The notes: a model not told the origin generated them from the letters alone. A DNA stretch of 43,109 nucleotides from an uncultured Bilophila sp. (GCA_910585945.1 CAJUHZ010000019.1:1-43109); one strand, 5' to 3'; positions 18,056 through 26,185 are shown, counted from the stretch's first letter. Translations and numbers: made by a program.

Positions 18056-20398
18056 CTATTTGAAGGTCGCCACCGTCACGCCGTCGCCGCCCTGATCTTC
18101 GGGCGCAAGTCCGAAACCCGCCACGCCGGGGTGGGAGCGAAGAAGGGCGTGAACTTCCCGGCGCAATGCGCCTGTGCCCCGTCCGTGCACGATCTCCACG
18201 CCTTCACGCCCGGCCAGCAGAGCGCGATCGATATATCGCTCAAGTTCACTGAGAGCCAAGTCAGCACGTTTTCCTCTCAAGTCAAGACGCAGAGAAGCAA
18301 TTTCGGGCGAAGTCGGGCGCGCGCCCGCGGCCGATCCCGCCGCCCTCCCCCCGGCCCCTTTTTCCTGGACGGGATCCAGGAGCGCCGCATCCGCCCACAG
18401 GCTCACCCCGTTCAGGTCAAGCTTGACCCGTTGTTGCCGCACATCCACTTCCCGCACCACGGCCCGCTTGTTCCACGGCCGGTGCGTCACGCTTTGACCC
18501 GGCTTCAGCGCGGCGAGATCAAGCGTATTTCTTGCGACTCCCTCACCCTCTTCCGGAACCTGCGCCGCTGCGGCACGCAGCTCCGTTCGAACCTTGGCCA
18601 GTTCCCTGAGCGCCTGCTTGTGCGCAATGCGCCCCGCTTCCCACTCCCGGGTGATGCGTGCCGATACGTCACGGACTTCGGCGGCAAGGCGATTCCGTTC
18701 GCGTTCCAAACGCTCCTGCACGCGCTTGCGGCATTCGATCGTTTTTTCGCGCTCGGCGGCAAGGCTGGCAAGCTCATTTTCCCGCCGGGCGGCCAGGGCG
18801 TTGAGGCGATCCAGCACGGCGGACATGTCCTCCCCATCCAGCAGGAGATAATGCTCGGCCCCGCGCAGCACGTTCTCCGGCAGCCCGTGCGCGCGGGCCA
18901 CGTCAAGGGCGCGGCTTGCGCCCACCTGATCATACGCCAGGCGAAACAGAGGCTTTTGTGTTGCCGGATCAAAAAGAACCGATGCGGCGCGCACGCCTTC
19001 CCGCGTCAGGGCATATGTCTTGAGCGCGGGGAAATGCGTGGCCGCGACAACACACGCGCCGCGCTCCGTCAGCGCGTCAAGCACCGATTGAGCCAGCGCC
19101 GCCCCCTGCGCCGGATCGGTTCCGGCCCCGAATTCGTCCAGCAGAATGAGGGAACCGGGGCCGGTGCTTTCCCACGCCGCGGCAAGGTGACGGATCTGGG
19201 CGGTAAATGTGGAAAGGTGATCGTCAAGGCTCTGCTCATCGCCGATAAAGGCATGAATGTCCGGCCACATCGGCGCCACGGATCCGCGCGCCGCCGGCAC
19301 GGGAAGCCCCGCCAGGGTCATGGCGACCAGAAGGCCAAGCGTCTTCAGGCAAACGGTTTTGCCGCCGGCGTTGCCCCCGCTGATGACCAGCGCGCGATCC
19401 TCCGCCCGCAACGTCAGATCCACCGGCTGCGGTCCACCCGCGGCGCGAACGGCCGGATCCAGCGCAAGCAACGGATGCCTGGCCGCAAGGAGCGAAAGCG
19501 GCTCGCCCGGGCCGCCGGGCGTAGCGCAATGCGCGTCCAGCCTGTCGGCAAAGGCGCATTTGGCAAGCTCCACGTCGAGCCGCACCAGCAGATCCCACGC
19601 GGCCCGCACAAAGGGAGCTTCCCTCCGTGCGAGATCGGTCAGCATCGCAAGCACCTTGCGCTCTTCTTCCCGCTCCTCGCGCTTGAGTTCCTGCAGACGG
19701 TTGTTGTGCTCCACAAGAAACAGCGGCTCAAAGTAACAGGTTTCGCCGGTGTTGGAATAATCGTGCACAATCCCCTGCACGCGCCCCTTGAAGTTGGCCT
19801 TGAGCGGAAGCACATAGCGATCCGACGCCAGGGTCATGAACTCGTCCTGCAAATACTGGCTGATATTGTACCGGACGGCGAATTCCTTCACCTTGCGCAG
19901 GCAGCTTTGATGCAGTCGACGAACTTCGCCCCGAACAAGGAACAGCTCGGGGGAGCTTTCGTCCTTCAGCAAGCCGTCGTCGCTGATGCAGCGGTTGAGG
20001 GCGGAAAGCGTCAGCTCCGGCAACGGGAAGGCCCCGGCCAGCTCCGCAAGGGTCGGCCAGTTGGCGCCTCCGGTCAGGATGGAGCGCACGGCCTCCTTCG
20101 CCAGATTGAGAACCCCGCGCAAGGCCCAGAACGCGTCTGCATCCGCAATGGCGGTCGCCCCGCCTTCAAACAGGAGAAGCAGCCCCTCAAGCTCCGGAAA
20201 GGCCTGAAACGTCACCCCGCCCGTGGCCCTCCAGACGCGAACTTCCTCAAAAAGCTTGTGCGCGGCCGCTACACGGGATACGTCTTCCAAAGGCGAAAGC
20301 GCGGCGCAGACGTTCTTGCCCGCCTCCGAAACACAACATGCGGCCAGATGCTCCAGCACCTTGCCGAATTCCAGCGCCTTCAATGTCCGGCTTTGCAT
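18056..20398 (-). CDS. mutS2: endonuclease MutS2
   Basis: A 780-residue MutS2 protein. The N-terminal core (EFGKVLEHLAACCVSEAGK) is followed by the clamp helices, then an ATPase with Walker A GGNAGGKTVCLKTLG and Walker B LILLDEFGAGTDP. A long helical region rich in Arg and Glu precedes the C-terminal Smr nuclease domain, recognisable by LDLRGKRADLAL and VEIVHGRGTGALRREV. MutS2 acts on branched DNA and, in some bacteria, on collided ribosomes. It sits between yqeY and dnaG, an arrangement that inserts two genes into the usual rpsU-dnaG-rpoD series. Confidence 0.95.
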   Translation of the reverse strand: MQSRTLKALEFGKVLEHLAACCVSEAGKNVCAALSPLEDVSRVAAAHKLFEEVRVWRATGGVTFQAFPELEGLLLLFEGGATAIADADAFWALRGVLNLAKEAVRSILTGGANWPTLAELAGAFPLPELTLSALNRCISDDGLLKDESSPELFLVRGEVRRLHQSCLRKVKEFAVRYNISQYLQDEFMTLASDRYVLPLKANFKGRVQGIVHDYSNTGETCYFEPLFLVEHNNRLQELKREEREEERKVLAMLTDLARREAPFVRAAWDLLVRLDVELAKCAFADRLDAHCATPGGPGEPLSLLAARHPLLALDPAVRAAGGPQPVDLTLRAEDRALVISGGNAGGKTVCLKTLGLLVAMTLAGLPVPAARGSVAPMWPDIHAFIGDEQSLDDHLSTFTAQIRHLAAAWESTGPGSLILLDEFGAGTDPAQGAALAQSVLDALTERGACVVAATHFPALKTYALTREGVRAASVLFDPATQKPLFRLAYDQVGASRALDVARAHGLPENVLRGAEHYLLLDGEDMSAVLDRLNALAARRENELASLAAEREKTIECRKRVQERLERERNRLAAEVRDVSARITREWEAGRIAHKQALRELAKVRTELRAAAAQVPEEGEGVARNTLDLAALKPGQSVTHRPWNKRAVVREVDVRQQRVKLDLNGVSLWADAALLDPVQEKGAGGRAAGSAAGARPTSPEIASLRLDLRGKRADLALSELERYIDRALLAGREGVEIVHGRGTGALRREVHALLRSHPGVAGFGLAPEDQGGDGVTVATFK

Positions 20399-20502
20399 GG
20401 CTTGTCAGCTCGCAGGGGTTCTCAAGACTCGCCGCTGTCCCTGAAAACGGCGAACGCCAGCGAAAGGCCGGCGTGAAGAAACCACGGTTGCCCCGCAAAG
20501 CG

Positions 20503-20955
20503 TCACTTGCCGGCCTGCAGCCGTCGCCTGACCGCCTCACTGACCAGCTTGCCGTCCGCCCGGCCCCTGTACTCGGCCAAAACCGCCTGAATGACCTTGC
20601 CCATACCGGACATGTCAGTCGTTCCCGTGGCTTCGATCGCCGTGTCCACAGCAGCCGCCAGTTCTTCCGGCGAAAGCGGCCGGGGCAAATACTCCTGAAG
20701 CACACAAAGCTCGTCCGCTTCCTTGCGGGCAAGTTCGTCACGCCCCGCCGCGGAGAACTGCTCAATGGAATCCTGGCGCTGCTTGGCCTGCTTTTGCACG
20801 ACGGCGATCAGTTCTTCATCCGTGATGGGGCGCATAAGCTCCACCTGAAGATTTTTGGCCGCCGTCTTCAGCAGCCGCAACACGCCCACCCGCAGGGCGT
20901 CCTTGGACTTGTACGCGACAAGATAGTCAGCTTCTATACGCTCTGACAACATCAT
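20503..20955 (-). CDS. yqeY: GatB/YqeY domain protein
   Basis: A 150-residue protein matching the YqeY family: an N-terminal helical part (RIEADYLVAYKSKDALRVGVLR, with TAAKNLQVE) and a C-terminal tail domain related to the tRNA-binding end of the GatB amidotransferase (MSGMGKVIQAVLAEYRGRAD, VSEAVRRRL). It may help charging or handling of Gln/Asn tRNAs, but its exact role is unknown. Two adjacent ATGs (20955 and 20952) could start it; AAGG lies nine bases before the first. It follows rpsU across a strong hairpin. Confidence 0.9.
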   Translation of the reverse strand: MMLSERIEADYLVAYKSKDALRVGVLRLLKTAAKNLQVELMRPITDEELIAVVQKQAKQRQDSIEQFSAAGRDELARKEADELCVLQEYLPRPLSPEELAAAVDTAIEATGTTDMSGMGKVIQAVLAEYRGRADGKLVSEAVRRRLQAGK

Positions 20956-20978
20956 GAGAGGATACCTTATTGAGGGAA

Positions 20979-21012
20979 AACGCCGTAACGGAAAAACTTC
21001 CGTCACGGCGTT
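20979..21012 (-). terminator. hairpin between rpsU and yqeY, probable attenuator
   Basis: AACGCCGTAACGGAA (20979-20993) pairs with TTCCGTCACGGCGTT (20998-21012) over 15 positions with one mismatch and a 4-base loop. On the minus strand the stem is followed by TTCCCTC, so the T tract is short. It stands just after the rpsU stop, the position of the terminator that in E. coli lowers primase expression relative to S21. Confidence 0.7.
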
Positions 21013-21015
21013 CGC

Positions 21016-21219
21016 TTACGCGGCATTCATTTTGCGCATTTTCTTGAGCAGCCGCTTTCTGGCGGCGGCCTTTTTCTTCTTGCGCATGACGCTCGGTTTT
21101 TCAAAGTGCTGCCGTTTCTTCATTTCCGAAAGAATACCGGCCTTTTCAACCTGCTTTTTGAAACGGCGCAACGCAATGTCGAAATTGTAGTCGTCTTCAT
21201 TAAGATAGACGCCGGGCAT
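21016..21219 (-). CDS. rpsU: 30S ribosomal protein S21
   Basis: A 67-residue, very basic protein with the S21 pattern: NFDIALRRFKKQVEKAGILSE near the N-terminus, then KKRQHFEKPS and a Lys/Arg-rich tail (RKKKKAAARKRLLKKMRK). S21 helps the small subunit engage mRNA at initiation. GAGGGGG lies upstream of ATG 21219 at normal distance. It is the promoter-proximal gene of the rpsU-yqeY-mutS2-dnaG-rpoD series. Confidence 0.97.
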   Translation of the reverse strand: MPGVYLNEDDYNFDIALRRFKKQVEKAGILSEMKKRQHFEKPSVMRKKKKAAARKRLLKKMRKMNAA

Positions 21220-21450
21220 GAGACATCACCCCCTCTTCACAAACTCATCTCCATGAATCTCTTCGGGGACTTATGGAGATCGCTTCGCCGAAAACATGAC
21301 TTTCGACGAACAGCCCCGGCTCCACTGCCGGGCCAGGCTTTTGCCTGATGATTGAAGCCATTCATAAAGACTTCAACCCCCTGCGCAAAGACAGGCGATA
21401 TCCGCACTGCGTGAATTGCGACAGAAAAGGCAAGATATCAAAAATATAAA
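21220..21450 (-). other. rpsU leader and promoter region
   Basis: A gene-free stretch with several dyads: ATCTCCAT and ATGGAGAT (8 bp, about 21248-21286), CCCGG and CCGGG (about 21322-21339), CAGGC and GCCTG (about 21342-21356), and TTGAAGTC-type repeats around 21355-21387. It must hold the promoter for the S21/primase/sigma-70 operon, but I cannot point to a convincing -35/-10 pair. The dyads may be a structured rpsU leader. Confidence 0.35.
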
Positions 21451-21488
21451 AAAAGTGCAAGCCTTCATTGCAGGCCCGCACTTTTCAA
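21448..21488 (-). terminator. rho-independent terminator after the small membrane protein gene
   Basis: Read on the minus strand, AAAAGTGCGGGC pairs with GCTTGCACTTTT and is followed by a run of seven T (the A run at 21448-21454). Core stem: 21451-21458 with 21478-21485. It lies about 20 bases past the stop of the 69-residue gene and separates it from the rpsU operon. Confidence 0.85.
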
Positions 21489-21507
21489 AATCGAAAAAAT
21501 ATCGCGC

Positions 21508-21717
21508 TCAATGCGCCGGATCGGCATGGTCAGAACTCGCGCAGGCCGCCCCTTTTCCACACCCCGCTTCCCATACCGAACGCAGAATCACATAGCCGAC
21601 GCCGCTCCCGATAAAAAGCAGGACAAGATACAGCACGCCGAAGAAAACAGCAAAATCCGGAGACCACCACGGGATGTCCTGCGGCAGAGGACTGTGTACG
21701 GTTTCACCTGGCAGCAT
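21508..21717 (-). CDS. small single-span membrane protein, unknown function
   Basis: A 69-residue protein beginning at ATG 21717, 8 bases after GAGGAG. It has a polar N-terminus with PLPQDIPWWSPDFAVF, one hydrophobic helix at about residues 24-45 (FFGVLYLVLLFIGSGVGYVI) and a short tail ending with two Cys and two His (CGKGAACASSDHADPAH). The Trp-Pro-rich lead and a Cys/His tail suggest a membrane accessory subunit, perhaps binding metal, but I do not recognise the family. It lies between the HU gene and a clear terminator, so it may be co-transcribed with HU. Confidence 0.7.
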   Translation of the reverse strand: MLPGETVHSPLPQDIPWWSPDFAVFFGVLYLVLLFIGSGVGYVILRSVWEAGCGKGAACASSDHADPAH

Positions 21718-21811
21718 TTTCAACTCCTCATTGAGGGATCTTGTTTGCGGTTGCTCTGGTTTCAAGACCGGCGTCGTCCGCGGCGCGAACAACCCGGCTC
21801 TCCACCCGGAA

Positions 21812-22084
21812 TCAGTTCACGGCATCTTTCAGCTGCTTGCCGGGGCGGAACTTGACAACCTTGGAAGCGGCGATCTGGATGGATTCCCCGGTACGCGGAT
21901 TGCGGCCGGGACGTTCCTGACGCTCTTCCACAGCAAATGTGCCGAATCCGGTCAGGGTCAGCTTTCCGTCTTCGGCCAGAAATTCCTGAATCGACTCAAG
22001 CATGGCATTGACCGAACGTTCGGCAGCAGCTTTCGTCAGGTTAGCTTTGGCAGCGATCTGGGCGATGAGCTCAGCCTTGGTCAT
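21812..22084 (-). CDS. hup: HU family DNA-binding protein
   Basis: A 90-residue HU/IHF-family protein, the exact usual length. The N-terminal helices (MTKAELIAQIAAKANLTKAA) are followed by the core GFGTFAVEERQERPGRNPRTGE, with the proline-tipped DNA-binding arm (GRNPRTG) and a C-terminal KVVKFRPGKQLKDAVN. It bends and compacts DNA. ATG 22084 has AAGGAGAAGG directly before it at good spacing. Whether it is the alpha or beta type cannot be told. Confidence 0.95.
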   Translation of the reverse strand: MTKAELIAQIAAKANLTKAAAERSVNAMLESIQEFLAEDGKLTLTGFGTFAVEERQERPGRNPRTGESIQIAASKVVKFRPGKQLKDAVN

Positions 22085-22391
22085 CTTCCTTCTCCTTCAA
22101 GTAAGTGCAACATGCCGGAATAACACGCCGGAGCGCATCGTTCGGGATTCATCCGGAAAAAATCCGCCTTTCCGCACGTTCGTCGTGCGTGAAAAAGCTG
22201 AAAACGACTCCCCGCCCCGATACGGGGACTGGCCTCACTTCTCTGCATAGGGCAAGCATCCTTGCCAGAGCAGGTTTTTCCGCAAAAGAAAATGATATTT
22301 TTTCGTTGCGGCGATCGGCCTGCGATCCCCCCGGGACATTTTCTCACGTCCGCATATCGCTGTATTGCTCAATCATGTTTTACGGCCGAAG
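22085..22391 (-). other. promoter region of the HU gene
   Basis: A 307-base gap between rsmA and HU. A low-GC patch (about 22283-22304, reading AAAAAATATCATTTTC on the minus strand) and a GATCG/CGATC dyad near 22311-22328 are visible. No complete promoter can be assigned with confidence and no gene is seen. Confidence 0.3.
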
Positions 22392-23198
22392 TCAACAGAG
22401 ACGACGCAATGCCAAGGCAAGTTTTTGAAAAAGCTCGGGAGACAGAGTCTCGGGACGCGCTTCGGGCGAAATGCCGAGCGCATCAAGCGCCGCCGTCGCG
22501 TCCCGCGTCCCTGTCTTGCGGAGCAGAGACTGAAGCTGCTTGCGCCGATGCTGGAAACAGCGCCTGAGCAATCCGGCAAGAGCTTCGGGGTCTTCCGGCC
22601 TTGCCGCCGAAGGGAGCGGCGTCAACGCGACAACCGCGGAATCCACCTTTGGAGGTGGAGCAAACGCCCCCGGACCGACCTCAAAGCCCCACTCCACCCG
22701 CGCATGACTCTGCACCCAGACAGACAGCGCGCCATACTCCCGCCCTCCGGGAGAGGCGCACAGGCGTTCGGCCACTTCCTTTTGCACCATGAACACGGCG
22801 CGCGTCAGTTCCGGAACCCGGCTGACAATATCCCAGACAAGAGGAGAGCCGACATTGTACGGCAGATTGCTGATGATCTTCCAGGGACCGCTCAATGATT
22901 CCCAGGGAAAGTCCAGGGCGTCGCCGGTACGGACTTCGGGCCGACCGGCGCAGTCCGCCGCGCCGGTCAGACGCGCGTCGGCATGGTATGCCGCCCAGTA
23001 GTCATCCTTTTCAACCAGAAGCAAGCGGGAAGGAGCGGCCGCCATGATGTGTGCCGTGAGCGCGCCGGGGCCGGGGCCTATCTCAAGGACACGATCGCCC
23101 GGATCTATGATCAACAAATCCACAATGCGCCTGGCGATGCGGGCATCCTTCAAAAAATGCTGGCCAAGACTTTTCTTGGCCCGTGGAGCGTCCGACAC
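22392..23198 (-). CDS. rsmA: 16S rRNA (adenine-N6)-dimethyltransferase RsmA (KsgA)
   Basis: A 268-residue methyltransferase that dimethylates two adenines near the 3' end of 16S rRNA. It has the family start KKSLGQHFLKD, SAM motif VLEIGPGPGALT, the acidic VEKDD end of motif II and the catalytic SNLPYNVGSPLV (NLPY). The C-terminal KVDSAVV and FQHRRKQLQSLL segments complete the pattern. I choose GTG 23198, which has GGGAGGG five bases upstream; an ATG at 23228 lacks spacing for a ribosome site. Length then matches the E. coli enzyme. Confidence 0.94.
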   Translation of the reverse strand: MSDAPRAKKSLGQHFLKDARIARRIVDLLIIDPGDRVLEIGPGPGALTAHIMAAAPSRLLLVEKDDYWAAYHADARLTGAADCAGRPEVRTGDALDFPWESLSGPWKIISNLPYNVGSPLVWDIVSRVPELTRAVFMVQKEVAERLCASPGGREYGALSVWVQSHARVEWGFEVGPGAFAPPPKVDSAVVALTPLPSAARPEDPEALAGLLRRCFQHRRKQLQSLLRKTGTRDATAALDALGISPEARPETLSPELFQKLALALRRLC

Positions 23199-23749
23199 GG
23201 TATCCCTCCCACTGCAAGCAGTGTCCATCCCCGCCACGCGCCGGCTCAAGGCCGTCGAACCACGGCAACCGGGGCAAGCCGCCGGCACACGACCGGCAGT
23301 CATTTCATAAAGGAGACTTATGAAATGAATTATAGATTTTGGACGACAGGGACTGCCGACCCGCCTCGAAAAAACCGCCTTCTTTACCCGGACGGCCGGC
23401 AGCTGAGGTCTGAAACAGCGACAGCCTTCCGGAACGCTCCGGAGGGAAGATGTTGCTTTCCTCTCCCGAAGCTTTTAGATCATCTTTCTGTTTCAGGCAA
23501 AATATCCGGGCGGGAGAGCGTGGGCCAGCTTGAATACAGGGGCAGCGGAGGCCGTCTGGCGTCACAAGGAAGGTACATATGACATCCCGTCCATTGCCCG
23601 GAGCCGCCTCGCCGCAAGCGGGCCGCCGGGAACGCGCCGGAACCGGATTCCCGGCGAACAATCCGAACAGGTGATCCGCGCCAGTCGCCCGAAAGACGAT
23701 TGACGCCGCAAGCCGTAGAACCATTACAGAGACATGTGAACGACGCGCC
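23199..23749. other. divergent intergenic region between rsmA and fliM
   Basis: No convincing gene. Possible hairpins are CCTTCCGGA with TCCGGAGGG (about 23427-23448) and CTCTCCCG with CGGGAGAG (about 23461-23520). A sigma-70-like TTGACG (23700-23705), 17 bases, ATTACA lies before fliM and is a weak promoter candidate. Open frames here on both strands have no ribosome sites and unusual composition. Confidence 0.3.
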
Positions 23750-24727
23750 ATGAACAACGTGCTTGAACAAAATGAAGTGGAAGCCCTCCTTCGCGGGATT
23801 GCCGGCGGAGAACTGGAAACGGAAACCGACGTGCCCGGGGAAGATTCTGAAATCGCCCCCTTTGATCTTGCAAATCAGGACAGGATCATCCGCGGTCGCA
23901 TGCCCGTTCTGGAAATCATCAACAACCGTTTTGCCCGCCTCTGCACCAACGCCCTGACCAACCTTGTCCGCAAGCGCGTGGAGCTGAACCCCATCTCCAT
24001 CGACATGGCCAAATTCGGCGAATTCATGCGCTCGCTTCCTTTGCCCTCCTGCATCAATATTTTCAAAATGGACCCGCTGCACGGCAACGCGCTGATGGTT
24101 GTGAATGCCCAACTGGTGTTTGCCCTGGTGGAAAACAGTTTCGGCGGAGCGGGCAACGCCCCGAGGATAGAGGGGCGGGAGTTCACGCGCATTGAGCAGG
24201 CGCTGATCGCCAAGGTCGTCCGGATCGCCCTGCAGCAGATGGAAGAATCATGGCGTCCCATCCACGACCTGCGCATGGAATTGCTGCGGTCGGAGAGCAA
24301 TCCCCAATTCGCTTCCATCGTGCCGCCGAGCGATCTTGTCATGGTGGCCGTCTTTGAAGTGGAAATGGACTCCGCCATGGGCGTCATCAGCATCTGTCTG
24401 CCCTATTCCACGGTGGAGCCGATTCGCGGCAAGCTGAGCGCCAACTACCAGACAGAGCGCCTTGATGTGGATCATGCCTGGCTGGGCAGACTGAAAGAAC
24501 GCCTCCTGGAAACGCCGGTTGAACTCAGGATCAACATGGGCGCCGCGCAGATAACGGGCAATCAGCTCCTGCGGCTGCAAAGCGGGGACATCATCATGCT
24601 CAACAGGGATGTGGAAGATCTCCTGCCGTGCACGGTGGCCGGAGTGACCAAATACTGGGGCATCCCCGGCAGCGTCAAATCAAACAAGGCCTTTCAGGTT
24701 GTCAGATGCGAAGAACCGCTCTTTTAG
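23750..24727 (+). CDS. fliM: flagellar motor switch protein FliM
   Basis: A 325-residue FliM. The N-terminal LEQNEVEALLRGI matches the conserved peptide that binds phosphorylated CheY. The middle domain contains PLHGNALMVVNAQLVFALVE and SFGGAG, with the GGxG signature that contacts FliG. The C-terminal surface domain (PVELRINMGAAQITGNQLLRL, GDIIMLN, WGIPGSVKSNKAFQV) interacts with FliN. The protein sits in the C-ring at the base of the flagellar motor. The ribosome site is weak. It stands alone, without fliN or fliL beside it, in a region rich in repeats. Confidence 0.93.
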   Translation: MNNVLEQNEVEALLRGIAGGELETETDVPGEDSEIAPFDLANQDRIIRGRMPVLEIINNRFARLCTNALTNLVRKRVELNPISIDMAKFGEFMRSLPLPSCINIFKMDPLHGNALMVVNAQLVFALVENSFGGAGNAPRIEGREFTRIEQALIAKVVRIALQQMEESWRPIHDLRMELLRSESNPQFASIVPPSDLVMVAVFEVEMDSAMGVISICLPYSTVEPIRGKLSANYQTERLDVDHAWLGRLKERLLETPVELRINMGAAQITGNQLLRLQSGDIIMLNRDVEDLLPCTVAGVTKYWGIPGSVKSNKAFQVVRCEEPLF

Positions 24728-25406
24728 AGCCTTTTCCCAATGAATTGTGGGCAAACACTCGGCGGCCGCGAGAACTGACGCCCGTGCCGAACAAGCCGAC
24801 AAACCGCGTTTTGCCGCGCCTGTCCCGCTCCGCGGGGAAGTGACGGCAACGCCCCCTGTTCCCCCTTGCCGCCCGGGGCGCCGCCGACTTTCGTGAACAG
24901 CGTTGTTAAAAAAACAATTCCAACATATTACAGCCGATTTTACGCTTGTCCCGCGGTTCCGCCGCGGGCGTTGCGTTGGGGCCAACCCTCGTTAATCCGC
25001 CTGCTGCAAGGCTGCCTTTTGCGTCCGGCGGCGTTGCAAGGCCAATTATTGACCTTGCAATACGTCCAAATCCAGCACCACCCCATGTTCGCCTCTTGCC
25101 GGCCGGAAAACCCCGGGGGTTCCCAGACGGCATTTTGATGAAGGCCGACTCGGACGCAACGCCCCATATGTCCAGTCCCCCGCCGACTGTACAGGCACTG
25201 CAGCATCTCGCCCCTGCCGCCAGAATCTCTTGCAGCGGGGCCGCCATGAGATGCAGTGCAGGCACGCCACAGACAGGGAACAAAACGATATTGGAATTTT
25301 GATTTCCAGTATAACCCATCCATGAGATTTCCGGAGAGGAGACACTATTTTCTAGATTTTTTCTAGAAAAAAAATTGTTGCACTGATTTCCTTTAGGGAT
25401 TAGACA
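24728..25406 (+). other. gene-poor strip between fliM and the unknown gene
   Basis: A 679-base stretch without a supported gene. It contains repeat copy 3 (24981-25153) and, near the next gene, a perfect dyad TTTTCTAGA (25348-25356) and TCTAGAAAA (25362-25370) in a very AT-rich setting. The dyad may be an operator or terminator. The rest shows only short open frames. Confidence 0.4.
24981..25153 (+). repeat. dispersed intergenic repeat, copy 3
   Basis: Left edge GCCAACCCTCGTTAATCCGC, then CTGCTGCAAGGCTGCC, GCGTCCGGCGGCGTTGCAAG, GCCAATTATTGACC, CCATGTTCGCCTCTTGCCGG and GGCATTTTGATGAAGG. It shares its left 60 bases with copy 2 and the remainder with all copies. The central dyad is partly eroded, so this looks like an older copy. 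Confidence 0.8.
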
Positions 25407-25826
25407 ATGAAAAAAATACATCGGTGGGGGCGTATTGAGATGAAAATTGATTCAGCGCTGCGCGCGTCAGCCCTGACGACGATCAAGTCTGAAAGCGTGA
25501 AACCGGCTTCTTCCTCCAGCTTCAATGAACAGCTTGCGGTGCAGGAAACAGCTTCAGCCAGAGTCGGACGCACCTCTTCACGGCTTGACCGGGTGACCTT
25601 CAGCGCGAAAAGTCTTTCGGTGAGCGCCAGTCTTGAACGGGGCATGGTCACGCAGGAACGCGCGTCCTCCAGCGCCGTCGTCAGCAGCCAGGCCAAGCCA
25701 TATCTGAACGCCGACGAAGTCAGCTTCTTTGAAAAAATGATGCGCAAGACGCCCAATTATACAAATAACGGCGCGTACGGGCAGAGCGCTTCCGAAATCG
25801 GAGCGACATTCTCCATCAAGGCATAG
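25407..25826 (+). CDS. uncharacterised small protein with a repeated C-terminal motif
   Basis: A 139-residue (or 128, if ATG 25440 is used) Ser/Ala-rich soluble protein with no signal peptide or membrane helix. AGGGA lies seven bases before ATG 25407. Residues around SRLDRVTFSAKSLSVSASLERG vaguely recall FlgM-like anti-sigma proteins, but the match is too weak to name it. The end (YTNNGAYGQSASEIGATFS) recurs almost unchanged, in inverted orientation, at 26127-26185, with mostly silent base changes. An AT-rich promoter-like strip precedes it and two hairpins (CGTGAA/TTCACG and CGGCGGC/GCCGCCG, 25893-25909) follow. Confidence 0.6.
   Translation: MKKIHRWGRIEMKIDSALRASALTTIKSESVKPASSSSFNEQLAVQETASARVGRTSSRLDRVTFSAKSLSVSASLERGMVTQERASSSAVVSSQAKPYLNADEVSFFEKMMRKTPNYTNNGAYGQSASEIGATFSIKA
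25758..25816 (+). repeat. inverted duplication, left arm (3' end of the unknown gene)
   Basis: These 59 bases match the reverse complement of 26127-26185 at 55 positions by eye. The arm encodes the motif YTNNGAYGQSASEIGATFS of the unknown gene. The two arms bracket 310 bases that include repeat copy 4. Confidence 0.85.
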
Positions 25827-26019
25827 CCCGCCTGTACGAACAGACACTGGAAATCATCCGTGAATGATTTTCACGTCGGACATATGACCGCACGGCGGCA
25901 GTGCCGCCGCACACAGGCCGAAACAACACAGACGCACAGACTTTCGGGGCATCCCGGGTAGTGTAGATGTGTTTTTGTGGCTTGGGTTGATTTGTTTTCC
26001 CGTTATGGCGAGCGGGGTT

Positions 26020-26118
26020 TTAACGATTTTTCCGGCCAGCAAAACGCAAGGCAAACATCAGGCGAAGCTGTAATAACATACAGCAAGGCCAATGTTTGCC
26101 TTGTAACGCTGCCGGGTG
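26020..26118 (-). repeat. dispersed intergenic repeat, copy 4
   Basis: On the minus strand: GCGTTACAAGGCAAACATTG, GCTGTA-TACAGC dyad, TGATGTTTGCC, TTGC, GGCCGGAAAAA. The outer arms (GGCAAACATTG and TGATGTTTGCC) pair at 10 of 11 positions, so the central hairpin is well kept although surrounding bases have drifted. It directly follows, on the minus strand, the duplicated gene end at 26127-26185. Confidence 0.8.
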
Positions 26119-26126
26119 CGAAAAAC

Positions 26127-26185
26127 ATGGAGAATGTCGCTCCGATTTCGGAAGCGCTCTGCCCGTATGCGCCGCCGTTTGTATA
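26127..26185 (-). pseudogene. inverted duplication, right arm: remnant of the unknown gene's 3' end
   Basis: Read on the minus strand it encodes YTNGGAYGQSASEIGATFSM, nearly identical to the end of the gene at 25407-25826. The frame stays open into repeat copy 4. No ribosome site or full gene precedes it, so it is either a fragment of a second family member or the alternative end of an invertible segment. Confidence 0.6.

Noticed and set aside
19236..19255. GCCGATAA at about 19244 considered as another sigma-28 promoter
   Set aside because: It lies inside mutS2 on the antisense strand and has no TAAA at the 15-base spacing.
17984..20476. Open frame of 830 codons on the plus strand over mutS2
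   Set aside because: Antisense shadow of mutS2; low-complexity His/Arg/Gln composition with no domain.
21240..21360. Folded strip before rpsU considered as a tRNA
   Set aside because: No acceptor/CCA end, no T-loop sequence and no anticodon arm in the right position; only unrelated dyads.
23305..23757. Possible 150-residue minus-strand gene between rsmA and fliM
   Set aside because: No ribosome site, no domain, Cys/Arg/Ser-biased composition, and it overlaps the fliM start.
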